The notes under the pieces were generated by a model. That model had not been told where the DNA came from. It saw only the letters and a list, made by a program, of their open reading frames with translations, and searched no databases. From Kribbella monticola (GTDB lineage Bacteria > Actinomycetota > Actinomycetes > Propionibacteriales > Kribbellaceae), in NCBI RefSeq assembly GCF_003261635.1, contig NZ_QFXK01000029.1, positions 434,001 through 498,000 of the forward strand: a stretch of DNA of 64,000 nt, given 5' to 3'. Within the stretch, counting starts at the first letter, position 1. Every line of letters begins with the position of its first letter. Of this stretch, positions 16,586 to 25,842 are shown piece after piece. Both the position numbers and the translations under genes were made by a program.

Positions 16586-17452
16586 TCAGGCGGGGAGGGT
16601 GGACAGCCGGGTGTGGTCGGCGAGGATGTTGATTTGGGTGATTTTGCCGGCGGTGATGGTGAGGTGCATGACGCCCATCAGGCGGCCGTTGACGACGGTG
16701 ATGATGCCGGGGGTGCCGTTGACCAGGGCGGGTTGGGTGTAGGGGGCCATCTTGGTGAAGGTGAGGGCCTGTTCGACGACGGCGAGCGCGCCGCGGACGA
16801 TCTTGGAGTGGGCGGGGTTGGCGGTCGCGTCGGCCGGAGTACCGGCGTCGGCGCGGAGGACGACCTCCGGGTCGAGGAGCGCGAGCAGCGCCTCGAAGTC
16901 GCCGCTGCGGGAGGCGGCGATGAACGCGTCGACCACTTCGCGGTGCCGGCCCGGGTCACGGTCGCTCGTCGGCGCGCCTTGCACGCGGCGGCGGGCCCGG
17001 CTCGCGAGCTGACGGGTGGCGGCGGGAGACTTGTCGACAATCTCCGCGATCTCGTCGAAGCTCACGCCGAACATGTCGTGCAGAACGAACGCGAGCCGCT
17101 CGGCCGGCGCGAGGGTGTCGAGGACGACGAGCATCGCCAGCCCCACCGCGTCGAACTGGACAGCCTCCTCCTCCGGGTCCAGCTTGGTCACCACCGGATC
17201 CGGGACGTGCACCTCGAGCGAATCCTCGCGCCGCGACTTCCGCGACCGCAGCATGTCCAGGCACACCCGCGACACAACCGTGGTCAGCCAGGCGCCGAGG
17301 TTCGCCACCTCGCTCACATCCGACCGGTTCAACCGCAGCCAAGCCTCTTGCACCGCGTCCTCGGCTTCACTGAGTGAGCCGAGCATCCGATACGCGACGG
17401 AGCGCAACTGGGTGCGGTTCTCCTCGAACTGGGCGGCGAGCTGGTCGGTCAC
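16586..17452 (-). CDS. ECF41-type RNA polymerase sigma factor (SigJ-like, SnoaL C-terminal domain)
   Basis: The product has 288 residues: sigma region 2 (about 8-75, LSEAEDAVQEAWLRLNR, then LGAWLTTVVSRVCLDMLRSRKSRRED), region 4 (about 105-160, SFDEIAEIVDKSPAATRQLASRARRRV) and a SnoaL-like domain (about 175-288) that in ECF41 factors acts as a fused regulator. The GTG start has AGGAG 6 bp upstream. A perfect ECF41 promoter, TGTCACA-N16-CGTC, lies 30-60 bp before the gene, so it probably activates itself. The downstream FAD oxidoreductase may be its partner gene. Confidence 0.93.
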   Translation of the reverse strand: MTDQLAAQFEENRTQLRSVAYRMLGSLSEAEDAVQEAWLRLNRSDVSEVANLGAWLTTVVSRVCLDMLRSRKSRREDSLEVHVPDPVVTKLDPEEEAVQFDAVGLAMLVVLDTLAPAERLAFVLHDMFGVSFDEIAEIVDKSPAATRQLASRARRRVQGAPTSDRDPGRHREVVDAFIAASRSGDFEALLALLDPEVVLRADAGTPADATANPAHSKIVRGALAVVEQALTFTKMAPYTQPALVNGTPGIITVVNGRLMGVMHLTITAGKITQINILADHTRLSTLPA

Positions 17453-17484
17453 GCAATCTCCTGTCGTGGTCCCGTCAAGACTTT

Positions 17485-17511
17485 GACGGTTCGGAACACC
17501 ATGATGTGACA
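17485..17511 (-). promoter_or_regulatory. ECF41-type promoter
   Basis: On the minus strand TGTCACA (17511-17505), a 16-bp spacer and CGTC (17488-17485) match the described ECF41 target TGTCACA-N16-CGTC exactly. It points at the sigma gene starting at 17452. Confidence 0.8.
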
Positions 17512-17539
17512 GCCCCGGGTCGCGTGCTGATCATTGACG

Positions 17540-18301
17540 ATGACCGCCTTCGTGGACGACTTCGACGGACCCGAGCTCGACCGCATTTGCTGGTCCCCGT
17601 ATTACCTGCCCCACTGGAGTTCCCGAGCGGAAGCGGCAGCGACGTACGAGCTGGCGGACTCCTGTCTGCGACTGAGCATCCCGCCGACGCAAGGCTTGTG
17701 GTGTGCCGATGATCACAGGCCGCCGCTGCGCGTCTCGGGCATCCAGTCGGGCAACTTCTCCGGTCCGGTGGGCAGCACGATCGGCCAGCAGCCGTACCGC
17801 GAAGGGCTGGTCGTCCGCGAGGAGCAGAAGCCGTTCTGGGGGTGGACTCCGCAGTACGGCGAGATCGAGCTGCGCGCCCGGGCAGTCGTCTCGCCACGGT
17901 CGATGGTCGCGCTCTGGCTGGTCGGCCTCGAGGACCGGCCCGAGCGCTGTGCCGAGATCTGCGTGACGGAGATGTTCGGAAACTCCGTGCGGAAAGATTC
18001 CGTCGCGGTCGGCATGGGACTGCACAGTTTCCGCGATGTTTCCGTGCCGGAGGACTTCGAAGCGGTCCGGCTGCCGATCGACCTCGAGGAGTTCCACTCG
18101 TACGCCGTGCAGTGGTCGCCCGAGCGAGCCGAGTTCCTCGTCGACGGCGAACTCGTTCGCACCTGCGTGAGCCCACCGGCGTACCCGATGCAGCTCATGC
18201 TCGCCGTCTTCGACTTCCCCGACCTGCCCGGGCCGGCGGACCACACGCCCGAGTTCGTCATCGACCACATCCGCGGCGCGGTGCTATCGTCACGGTCGTG
18301 A
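17540..18301 (+). CDS. GH16-like (concanavalin A-like lectin/glucanase) protein with altered active site
   Basis: This 253-residue protein has the beta-jelly-roll layout of family 16 glycoside hydrolases (FWGWTPQYGEIELRARA; MVALWLVGLE; EFHSYAVQWSPERAEFLVDGELVRT). In GH16 the nucleophile and acid/base lie in E-x-D-x-x-E; here the segment reads EICVTEMFG, with Cys in place of the Asp. There is no signal peptide. It may therefore bind rather than cleave a glycan, or use a variant mechanism. The ATG at 17540 has no clear ribosome site. Its last codons overlap the presumed promoter region of the Trp leader that follows. Confidence 0.75.
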   Translation: MTAFVDDFDGPELDRICWSPYYLPHWSSRAEAAATYELADSCLRLSIPPTQGLWCADDHRPPLRVSGIQSGNFSGPVGSTIGQQPYREGLVVREEQKPFWGWTPQYGEIELRARAVVSPRSMVALWLVGLEDRPERCAEICVTEMFGNSVRKDSVAVGMGLHSFRDVSVPEDFEAVRLPIDLEEFHSYAVQWSPERAEFLVDGELVRTCVSPPAYPMQLMLAVFDFPDLPGPADHTPEFVIDHIRGAVLSSRS

Positions 18302-18309
18302 TCGCGCGC

Positions 18310-18336
18310 ATGAGCAACTGGTGGCCCGTCGCCTAG
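18310..18336 (+). CDS. trpL: Trp leader peptide
   Basis: The open frame encodes MSNWWPVA and stops at TAG. Two adjacent Trp codons (18319-18324) in an 8-residue peptide, 31 bp before a terminator hairpin and just before trpD, are the hallmark of a transcription-attenuation leader. A possible -10 TATCGT lies at 18285-18290. When charged tRNA-Trp is scarce the ribosome would stall at the Trp pair and leave 18335-18342 free to form the antiterminator. Confidence 0.8.
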   Translation: MSNWWPVA

Positions 18337-18392
18337 GCGGCCCACTGCTTCTGCGCGAACCAACCCCGGCTGCCTCGACGAGGCAGCCGTTG
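18335..18392 (+). promoter_or_regulatory. Trp attenuator (terminator and antiterminator)
   Basis: The terminator stem is CGGCTGCCTC/GAGGCAGCCG (18367-18376 and 18380-18389) with a GAC loop, followed by TTGTCATT. AGGCGGCC at 18335-18342, beginning within the leader stop codon, can pair with GGCTGCCT at 18368-18375, which is the 5' arm of the terminator, so the two structures are mutually exclusive. A ribosome finishing the leader would mask the antiterminator arm and allow termination. Confidence 0.8.
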
Positions 18393-18433
18393 TCATTCCT
18401 CGCCGGGGCGACCCCGCAGCCCGAGGATTGCCG

Positions 18434-19497
18434 ATGGCAACGATTCTCCGTACGACGGAACGCACCTGGTCCGGAATCATCTCAGGCCTGCTCGCCGGCC
18501 GCGACCTCAGCACGGCGGACACCTCGTGGGCGATGGACGACCTGGTCCGCGGTACGGCGACGTCCGCGCAGGTCGCCGGATTCCTGATCGCCCTCAGGGC
18601 CAAAGGTGAAACCGCCGATGAGCTAGGCGGACTCGCGGATGCACTGCGCTCACACGCGTCCGAAGTGACGATCCCAGGCAGGTTCGTCGACATCGTCGGC
18701 ACCGGCGGGGACGGGACCGGCGCCGCCAATCTCTCCACCCTGGCAGCGATCGTCGTCGCCGCGACGGGCACCACGGTCGTCAAGCACGGCGGTCGCGCCG
18801 CATCGTCAACCACAGCAGGCTCGGCCGACCTGATAGAGCACCTCGGCATCCCGCTCGACCTGCCAGCAGACCGCGCCGCTTCGGTCGCAGCGCTGGCCGG
18901 AATCACCTACCTTTTCGCCCCACGCTTCAACCCGGCCCTGCGCCACGTCGCCGCAGCACGCCGGGATCTCGCCGTACCGACTGCCTTCAACGTGCTCGGC
19001 CCACTACTCAACCCAGCCCGCCCTCGGCATCAACTCGTCGGCGTCGCCGACGAGCGCATCCAGCCAGTCATCGCCGCAACCCTCGCCGCCCGCGGCACCA
19101 CAGCCTTCGTTGCCCGCGGCAACGACGGGCTCGACAAACTCACCACCACAGGCCCGTCCCACATCTGGATCGTCCGCGACGGCACCTGCACTCCGACCAC
19201 GCTGGACCCCCGCGACCTCGGCCTCCCCCTGTCGACCCCCGCCGAACTCCGCGGCGGCGATCCCTCCACCAACAAGGCGATCCTCGAGCGCCTCCTCACC
19301 GGCGTACAGGACCCGATCCGCAACGCGGTCCTCCTCAACGCCGCCGCAGCCCTGACCACCACAACCCTCACCAACAAGCCTTTGCACGACCAACTAGCCG
19401 CTCACCTCAAAACCTGCACCAGTGTGCTCGACTCAGGCCAAGCCGCCGACACCCTGCAACGCTGGATCGCCGCCGCTCGCGGGTTCATGAAAGTCGT

Positions 19498-19510
<13 letters not shown>
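18434..19510 (+). CDS. trpD: Anthranilate phosphoribosyltransferase
   Basis: The 358-residue enzyme transfers phosphoribosyl from PRPP to anthranilate, the second step of tryptophan synthesis. It shows the glycine-rich PRPP loop GTGGDGTGAANLST, the KHGGRAASSTTAGSADLIEHLG segment and the N-terminal helical domain (RDLSTADTSWAMDDLVRG) of the TrpD/nucleoside-phosphorylase fold. ATG 18434 fits GAGG at 18421-18424. It stands alone, not in a trp operon, and is preceded by its own attenuator, so its level should follow Trp-tRNA charging. The 3' third is unusually rich in C-ending ACC/CTC codons. Confidence 0.96.
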
Positions 19511-21593
<2,083 letters not shown>

Positions 21594-21604
21594 TGCCGAC
21601 CGTT

Positions 21605-21643
21605 TGACAACTAGGGGTTGACAGTGACAACCCCTGGTTGTCA
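21605..21643. promoter_or_regulatory. 16-bp inverted repeat before the small HTH gene
   Basis: Arms 21605-21620 and 21628-21643 are complementary with a single mismatch and a 7-nt loop. The region contains four TGACAAC/GTTGTCA-type half-sites and a consensus TTGACA (21618-21623). It ends 11 bp before the next start, so an operator/promoter read by the HTH protein itself is likely; it could also act as the argG terminator. Confidence 0.55.
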
Positions 21644-21654
21644 TCGTGGTCGCC

Positions 21655-21855
21655 ATGACTGATCACGAGGAAGTTTTCGACCGGATCAAAGCCGCCCGCG
21701 ACCAGGCGATCCACCACACCCGGCTGGCCCGGCAGTTCGCGATCGAGCGCCGCGATCTGATGCAGAGCCTGCTCGACCAGGGCGTCTCCCAGTCCGACAT
21801 CGCCCGCGAGCTGGGCGTCAGCCGGCAGGCGATCCAGAAGATGATGGCCTGCTAG
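21655..21855 (+). CDS. Small helix-turn-helix protein
   Basis: The 66-residue protein is helical throughout and ends in a clear HTH, GVSQSDIARELGVSRQAIQKMM. No other domain is present. It is too small to hold a ligand domain, so it may work as a dimer or as an accessory DNA-binding protein. The long inverted repeat that ends 11 bp before its ATG is a natural candidate target. ATG 21655 gives MTDHEEVF; an upstream GTG at 21646 is possible. It is followed at once by an AraC-type regulator. Confidence 0.8.
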   Translation: MTDHEEVFDRIKAARDQAIHHTRLARQFAIERRDLMQSLLDQGVSQSDIARELGVSRQAIQKMMAC

Positions 21856-21881
21856 CGCCGAGATCTGGCACGATCTGTTGG

Positions 21882-22316
21882 GTGAGCAACAAACCGGCTT
21901 CGTCGCAGCGCCTGCGCGACCTCGCGCTGTTGCGGCGGGTCCGCGACCGGATCGACCGCGAGCACGCCCAACCGCTCGACGTCGAGGCGCTGGCACGCGG
22001 CGTCAACATGTCGGCCGGTCACCTCAGTCGCGAGTTCAAGCTCGCGTACGGCGAATCGCCGTACTCCTATCTCATGACGCGGCGGATCGAGCGCGCGATG
22101 TCGCTGCTGCGACGCGGCGACCTGAGCGTCACCGAGGTGTGTTTCGCGGTCGGCTGCCAGTCGCTCGGCACGTTCAGCACCCGGTTCACCGAGCTGGTCG
22201 GCGTTTCACCGAGCGTCTATCGGCGCGAGGTCGGCACCGCCACCGAGGGCATGCCGTCGTACTTCTCCAAGCAGGTGACCAGACCGATCAGGAATCGAGA
22301 AGCGCCGGTCGGCTAG
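21882..22316 (+). CDS. AraC-family regulator (DNA-binding domain only)
   Basis: This 144-residue protein consists of the double HTH of AraC/XylS regulators: LDVEALARGVNMSAGHLSREFKLAYGESPYSYL and LSVTEVCFAVGCQSLGTFSTRFTELVGVSPSVYR. There is no effector domain. It lies 20 bp before a VOC protein gene, an AraC-VOC pairing common in actinobacteria in which the VOC protein may sense or modify the inducer. The GTG start is preceded by CACGAT 7 bp upstream, a possible leaderless promoter. Confidence 0.92.
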   Translation: MSNKPASSQRLRDLALLRRVRDRIDREHAQPLDVEALARGVNMSAGHLSREFKLAYGESPYSYLMTRRIERAMSLLRRGDLSVTEVCFAVGCQSLGTFSTRFTELVGVSPSVYRREVGTATEGMPSYFSKQVTRPIRNREAPVG

Positions 22317-22336
22317 CCGGTTCTATCGTGACAGCC

Positions 22337-22747
22337 ATGGACATCACGATTCACGCGAGCTTCCTGCCGCACGACGACCCGGACGCGGCCCTGGCCTTCT
22401 ACCGCGACATCCTCGGCTTCGAACTCCGCAAGGACGTCGGCTTCAACGGGATGCGCTGGCTCACCGTCGGCCCGGTCGGCCAGCCGGGTACCTCCATCGT
22501 CCTGCACCCACCGGCCGCCGACCCCGGTATCACCGAGGACGAGCGGCGCGTCATCACCGAGATGATGGCCAAGGGCACGTACGGCGGTCTGCTGCTGGCC
22601 ACCAAGGATCTCGAGAGCACCTTCGAGCAGGTCCAGGCCAGCGACGCCGAGATCGTCCAGGAGCCCACCGACCAGCCGTACGGCGTCCGCGACTGCGCCG
22701 TCCGCGACCCAGCCGGCAACCTGATCCGTATCCAGCAGGTCAACTGA
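22337..22747 (+). CDS. VOC (glyoxalase/bleomycin-resistance fold) protein
   Basis: This 136-residue protein begins MDITIHASFLPHDDPDAALAFYRDILGF and ends YGVRDCAVRDPAGNLIRIQ, the two beta-alpha-beta-beta-beta halves of the vicinal oxygen chelate fold with the usual H/E metal-ligand positions (H5 or H11, and Q/E near the end). It follows the AraC gene in the same direction and is probably co-expressed. Activity could be isomerase, dioxygenase or binding protein. GTG 22328 is an alternative start. Confidence 0.9.
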   Translation: MDITIHASFLPHDDPDAALAFYRDILGFELRKDVGFNGMRWLTVGPVGQPGTSIVLHPPAADPGITEDERRVITEMMAKGTYGGLLLATKDLESTFEQVQASDAEIVQEPTDQPYGVRDCAVRDPAGNLIRIQQVN

Positions 22748-22850
22748 TCTCCTCGCTCGCGTGACGCCTGACGGCTCTGCTCATCGACCGTCAGGCGATG
22801 CTCCCTGTCCTGCGAACTCGCCACCGCGGCAAGCCGTGTCAGCGCGGTGT

Positions 22851-22873
22851 AAGACCGGTGTCAGACCGGTCGG
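22851..22873. promoter_or_regulatory. Repeated AGACCGGT element before the serine hydrolase gene
   Basis: AGACCGGTGTC is followed directly by AGACCGGTCGGTC, the second copy containing the palindrome GACCGGTC. It lies 45-65 bp before the start codon and could be a regulator site. There is no further evidence. Confidence 0.3.
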
Positions 22874-22916
22874 TCAGAGTTCCTTGCAGATCGAACACCG
22901 TAGGCAAGGGAGACAG

Positions 22917-24140
22917 ATGATGGGCAACAGCGGCTTCTCCGAGGCAGGGCTGCGCAGGCTCCACGACGTACTGACGCGGCATGTCGAGTCGGGGAAGATC
23001 CCCGGGCTGGTCGCCCTGGTCGACCGAGGCGGCGAGACGCATGTCGAGACGATCGGCACGATGCAGCACGACGGCGGCGCACCGATGCGCCGGGACACGA
23101 TCTTCCGGATGGCGTCCACGTCGAAGCCGGTCGCGGTGGCGGCGGCGATGGTACTGGTCGACGAATGCAAGCTGCGGCTGGACGATGTGGTCGATCAGTG
23201 GCTGCCCGAACTCGCCGACCGGAAGGTGCTAACGCGGATCGACGCGCCGCTCGACGACACCGTGCCGGCGCGGCGACCGATCACCGTACGGGATTTGCTG
23301 ACCTCGACGTTCGGGCTCGGCATGGACATGACCTCGCTCGGTACGCCGATCATGGGCGCGATCTTCGAGCAGGGGCTCACGCCCGATCTGCCGACACCGA
23401 TGCCCGAACCGGACGAGTGGATGCGTCGCCTCGGCACGCTTCCGCTGATGCACCAGCCCGGCGAACGCTGGCAGTACCAGATCAGCAACGACCTCCTCGG
23501 CGTACTGGTCGCCAGGGTCACCGGACAGTCGTTCGAGGCGTTCCTGCGCGAACGGATCTTCGACCCGCTGGGCATGAAGGACACCGGCTTCCACGTACCG
23601 GCCGAGAAGCTCGACCGGCTTCCGACCCTCTACGCCCCCAACCCGCAGACGGGTGAGTTCCTCGTCTGGGACGAGGCCAAGGGCGGACGGTGGAGCGAGC
23701 CGCCGGCGTTCCAGGGCGGTGGCGGCGGCCTGGTCTCCACGGTCGACGACTACCACGCGTACTTCCGGATGCTGCTCAACCACGGAATGCACGGCAATGA
23801 ACGGATCCTGTCCCGGCCGGCCGTCGAGCTGATGACCACCAACCGGCTCACCCCCGAACAGAACGCCGCGCGGAACACCATGGCGACCGAGAACGTCCAC
23901 ATCTCGTTCGGCCAGGGGCAGCACGGCGGCTGGGGTATGGGGATGGCCGTACGCACCTACCGGGGCGACTACGCACCCATCGGCCAGTTCGGCTGGGACG
24001 GCGGCAGCGGCACCACGACGTACGCCGATCCCGAGAACCAGCTCACCGGCATCCTGCTCACCCAGGTCGGCATGTCGGTCCCGGACCCCGCTCGCTTGAT
24101 CCACGACTTCTGGACCACCCTCTACCAGGCCATCGACTGA
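22917..24140 (+). CDS. Serine hydrolase of the beta-lactamase/class C (EstB-like) family
   Basis: The 407-residue protein has the S-x-x-K motif in MASTSKPVAVAAAM (nucleophile Ser and general-base Lys at about residues 67-70), the Y-x-N-like WQYQISNDLLG and a C-terminal GWDGGSGT block in the KTG position. This is the pattern of class C beta-lactamase-fold esterases and D-aminopeptidases. There is no signal peptide, so a cytoplasmic esterase is more likely than a wall enzyme. AAGGGAG at 22906-22912 serves either ATG 22917 or ATG 22920. Confidence 0.9.
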   Translation: MMGNSGFSEAGLRRLHDVLTRHVESGKIPGLVALVDRGGETHVETIGTMQHDGGAPMRRDTIFRMASTSKPVAVAAAMVLVDECKLRLDDVVDQWLPELADRKVLTRIDAPLDDTVPARRPITVRDLLTSTFGLGMDMTSLGTPIMGAIFEQGLTPDLPTPMPEPDEWMRRLGTLPLMHQPGERWQYQISNDLLGVLVARVTGQSFEAFLRERIFDPLGMKDTGFHVPAEKLDRLPTLYAPNPQTGEFLVWDEAKGGRWSEPPAFQGGGGGLVSTVDDYHAYFRMLLNHGMHGNERILSRPAVELMTTNRLTPEQNAARNTMATENVHISFGQGQHGGWGMGMAVRTYRGDYAPIGQFGWDGGSGTTTYADPENQLTGILLTQVGMSVPDPARLIHDFWTTLYQAID

Positions 24141-24225
24141 CCGGCGTTCCACGAGTCGATGAAGCGCAGCGCCGGCTAGTTCGGTGCCGTCCCCGTAGTC
24201 CGGGTAGGTCTTGGCGACCTGCTCG
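24141..24225 (-). pseudogene. Short coding relic
   Basis: The minus strand reads PEQVAKTYPDYGDGTELAGAAL and then, after a +1 shift, RFIDSWNAG, a natural-looking protein C-terminus broken by a frameshift and without a start. It looks like the last 30 codons of a decayed gene. I cannot name the parent family. Confidence 0.3.
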
Positions 24226-24264
24226 GGAACTCATCGCCCGATCCCGTTCTCTGCCCGGCGCCGG

Positions 24265-25071
24265 TCAGAGTGCGAGGCTGGCGCGGACCGCGTTCATCGC
24301 CTGGTCAGTGGACCAACGGGCGAGCTCGGGCCAGCTGTGATCGCGACGGAGGCCCTGGATCAGGCGGGTGCCGACGAAGTACCCGATGCGGTGCGGCGTC
24401 TCCCCACTGAGCGTGAGATACCGCCTGCTCACCTGCTCGTCCTCGGACTCCAGCTCGGCCAGGATCGCCGCCCGCGCCGTTGTCTCGTGTCGCTCGCAGT
24501 CGGCGAGCCAGTCGTCGTACCCAGGACCGAACCAGAGGTGCTCCGCCAAGCTGTACTGCGGGAACAGCTCTGCGGTCAGTGCGGTCGCGAAGCCCTCGCT
24601 GTAGATGCGCTGGCCGAGTGGACCGTCCTCGGACCACGGCTGCTCCGGGAGCGGGAACTGCAGCGCATGCGCGATCTCGTGCGCCGCGAGGATCTCGGCG
24701 GCGCGCTCGTCCGGGATCAGCTCGACCGCGAGGTAAAGAGTGCCGTCGTTGACCCAGCCGTTGGAGGTGCCGAGTCCAACCATCGCGACGCCCTCGATGT
24801 CGAGGTGCTCCGCCTCGAGCAAAGGTACGACCCGGTCCGCCGCCTGCTCGATCCAGCGCCTCCCGTGCGGCGCGTTGGCCCGGATTCGTGTCTCGCGTTC
24901 CGGGTAGCTCGCCAGCGCCTTCTCTACCTGCTCTCGCGTAGGCGTGCGGCCGGAGCGGGTGAAGTCGTTGAGTACGTCTGGATGCTGCTCGACGTACTCG
25001 CCCCACTGCCGGTCCGGGTCGCTCCAGAACTCCAGGAAGGCGGGCACGAGGTTCCGCACTACTACGCTCAT
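24265..25071 (-). CDS. Predicted zinc metalloprotease (DUF2268-like)
   Basis: This 268-residue soluble protein contains AAHEIAHALQF, an H-E-x-x-H zinc motif, followed 25 residues later by YSEGFATALTAELFP, whose Glu is a likely third ligand. This layout matches the DUF2268/YjaZ predicted Zn-dependent proteases. There is no signal peptide or membrane segment. The ATG overlaps the stop of the upstream VOC gene as ATGA, so the two are coupled. Natural substrate unknown. Confidence 0.82.
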   Translation of the reverse strand: MSVVVRNLVPAFLEFWSDPDRQWGEYVEQHPDVLNDFTRSGRTPTREQVEKALASYPERETRIRANAPHGRRWIEQAADRVVPLLEAEHLDIEGVAMVGLGTSNGWVNDGTLYLAVELIPDERAAEILAAHEIAHALQFPLPEQPWSEDGPLGQRIYSEGFATALTAELFPQYSLAEHLWFGPGYDDWLADCERHETTARAAILAELESEDEQVSRRYLTLSGETPHRIGYFVGTRLIQGLRRDHSWPELARWSTDQAMNAVRASLAL

Positions 25072-25454
25072 TCACTCCCCCAGACGGTCGCTCGTGCCGT
25101 GAACTCCTCCGGGTCGCTGTGGACCGGAATGACGCAGAGCAGGTGGCCGCCGGGGGCTCGGAGGGTGCGGCAGCCCTGCCAACTCGACACCTCGACGGCG
25201 CCGAGCTTCAGCAGGCGCTCGACCTCGGCGTCGACGTCGTCGGTCTCGATGTCCAGGTGATAGCGAGGGTCGTCGTCGATGGACTGGATCGCCAGCACGT
25301 AGCCGGGCAGCCCGTGGTGCAGTGTGACGAACTGCGGCTCGCCGTCCGGCGACGACGTCCGCACCCCGAGCGCCTCCGCCCAGAATCCTCTTGCTTCGTC
25401 GACGTCGTCCCGATGCACATCGATCAAGAACGTCGACACCCGGCTCCTGTGCAT
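25068..25454 (-). CDS. VOC family protein
   Basis: This 128-residue glyoxalase-fold protein (MHRSRVSTFLIDVHRDDVDEA; LGVRTSSPDGEPQFVTLH; YHLDIETDDVDAEVERLLKLGA; LRAPGGHLLCVI) has two VOC half-modules with possible metal ligands H14 and H76. It is the first gene of a two-gene unit with the metalloprotease. ATG 25454 gives the normal family start. Function within the superfamily cannot be assigned. Confidence 0.87.
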   Translation of the reverse strand: MHRSRVSTFLIDVHRDDVDEARGFWAEALGVRTSSPDGEPQFVTLHHGLPGYVLAIQSIDDDPRYHLDIETDDVDAEVERLLKLGAVEVSSWQGCRTLRAPGGHLLCVIPVHSDPEEFTARATVWGSE

Positions 25455-25499
25455 GCCGACCAACCTAACCTTGGCTGGAGTCACCCGGCTCAGGATCCG

Positions 25500-25524
25500 G
25501 TGAACCCACGAAACGTGGGTTCAC
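25500..25524 (-). terminator. Perfect 11-bp hairpin downstream of tRNA-Ser
   Basis: GTGAACCCACG-AAA-CGTGGGTTCAC lies 30 bp after the mature 3' end of the tRNA on the minus strand. No T-run follows. Part of the stem repeats the T-arm (GTGGGTTC), so it may be a terminator, a 3' processing signal or a relic of the tRNA. Confidence 0.5.
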
Positions 25525-25554
25525 CTATCGCCGATGTCTTGAGACATCACAGTG

Positions 25555-25643
25555 CGGAGGGTGTGGGATTCGAACCCACGATTACGGTCACCCGCAATAC
25601 CGGTTTTCAAGACCAGCGCACTCGGCCACTATGCGAACCCTCC
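25555..25643 (-). tRNA. tRNA-Ser (anticodon UGA)
   Basis: The 89-nt gene folds as a class II tRNA: acceptor GGAGGGT/ACCCTCC, D-arm around TAGTGGCCGAG, anticodon stem-loop CTGGT-CTTGAAA-ACCGG with anticodon TGA (25607-25609), a long variable arm and T-arm GTGGG-TTCGAAT-CCCAC. The discriminator is G, as in tRNA-Ser, and CCA is not encoded. Confidence 0.95.
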
Positions 25644-25733
25644 AGGCGGCCAGGTCGGTGAACGACTTGGCTGCCGAGGGTCGAGGATAGCGCCTCGAGG
25701 CGCGGGGCGGACGCGGAGCACGCGAGATGCCGC

Positions 25734-25772
25734 TCACCCGAAGTACTGGTTTTCAAGACCGGCGCAGTCGGC
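25734..25772 (-). pseudogene. Duplicated tRNA-Ser anticodon arm (tRNA relic)
   Basis: These 39 bp match 25588-25626 inside the tRNA-Ser gene at 34 of 39 positions with no gaps, including the whole anticodon loop. The acceptor and T-arm are absent. It looks like a decayed second tRNA or the far attachment site of a lost integrative element. Confidence 0.6.
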
Positions 25773-25842
25773 TGCCTCGGTACTGGTTCGATTGGTGGGA
25801 CCGGTGGATGGAGGTGGTTGGTCAGCACATAGTGTGGGGCGG

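Noticed and set aside
25555..25772. An integrated mobile element at tRNA-Ser
   Set aside because: The two tRNA-like copies are only 146 bp apart and no integrase or cargo gene is present; at most it is a scar.
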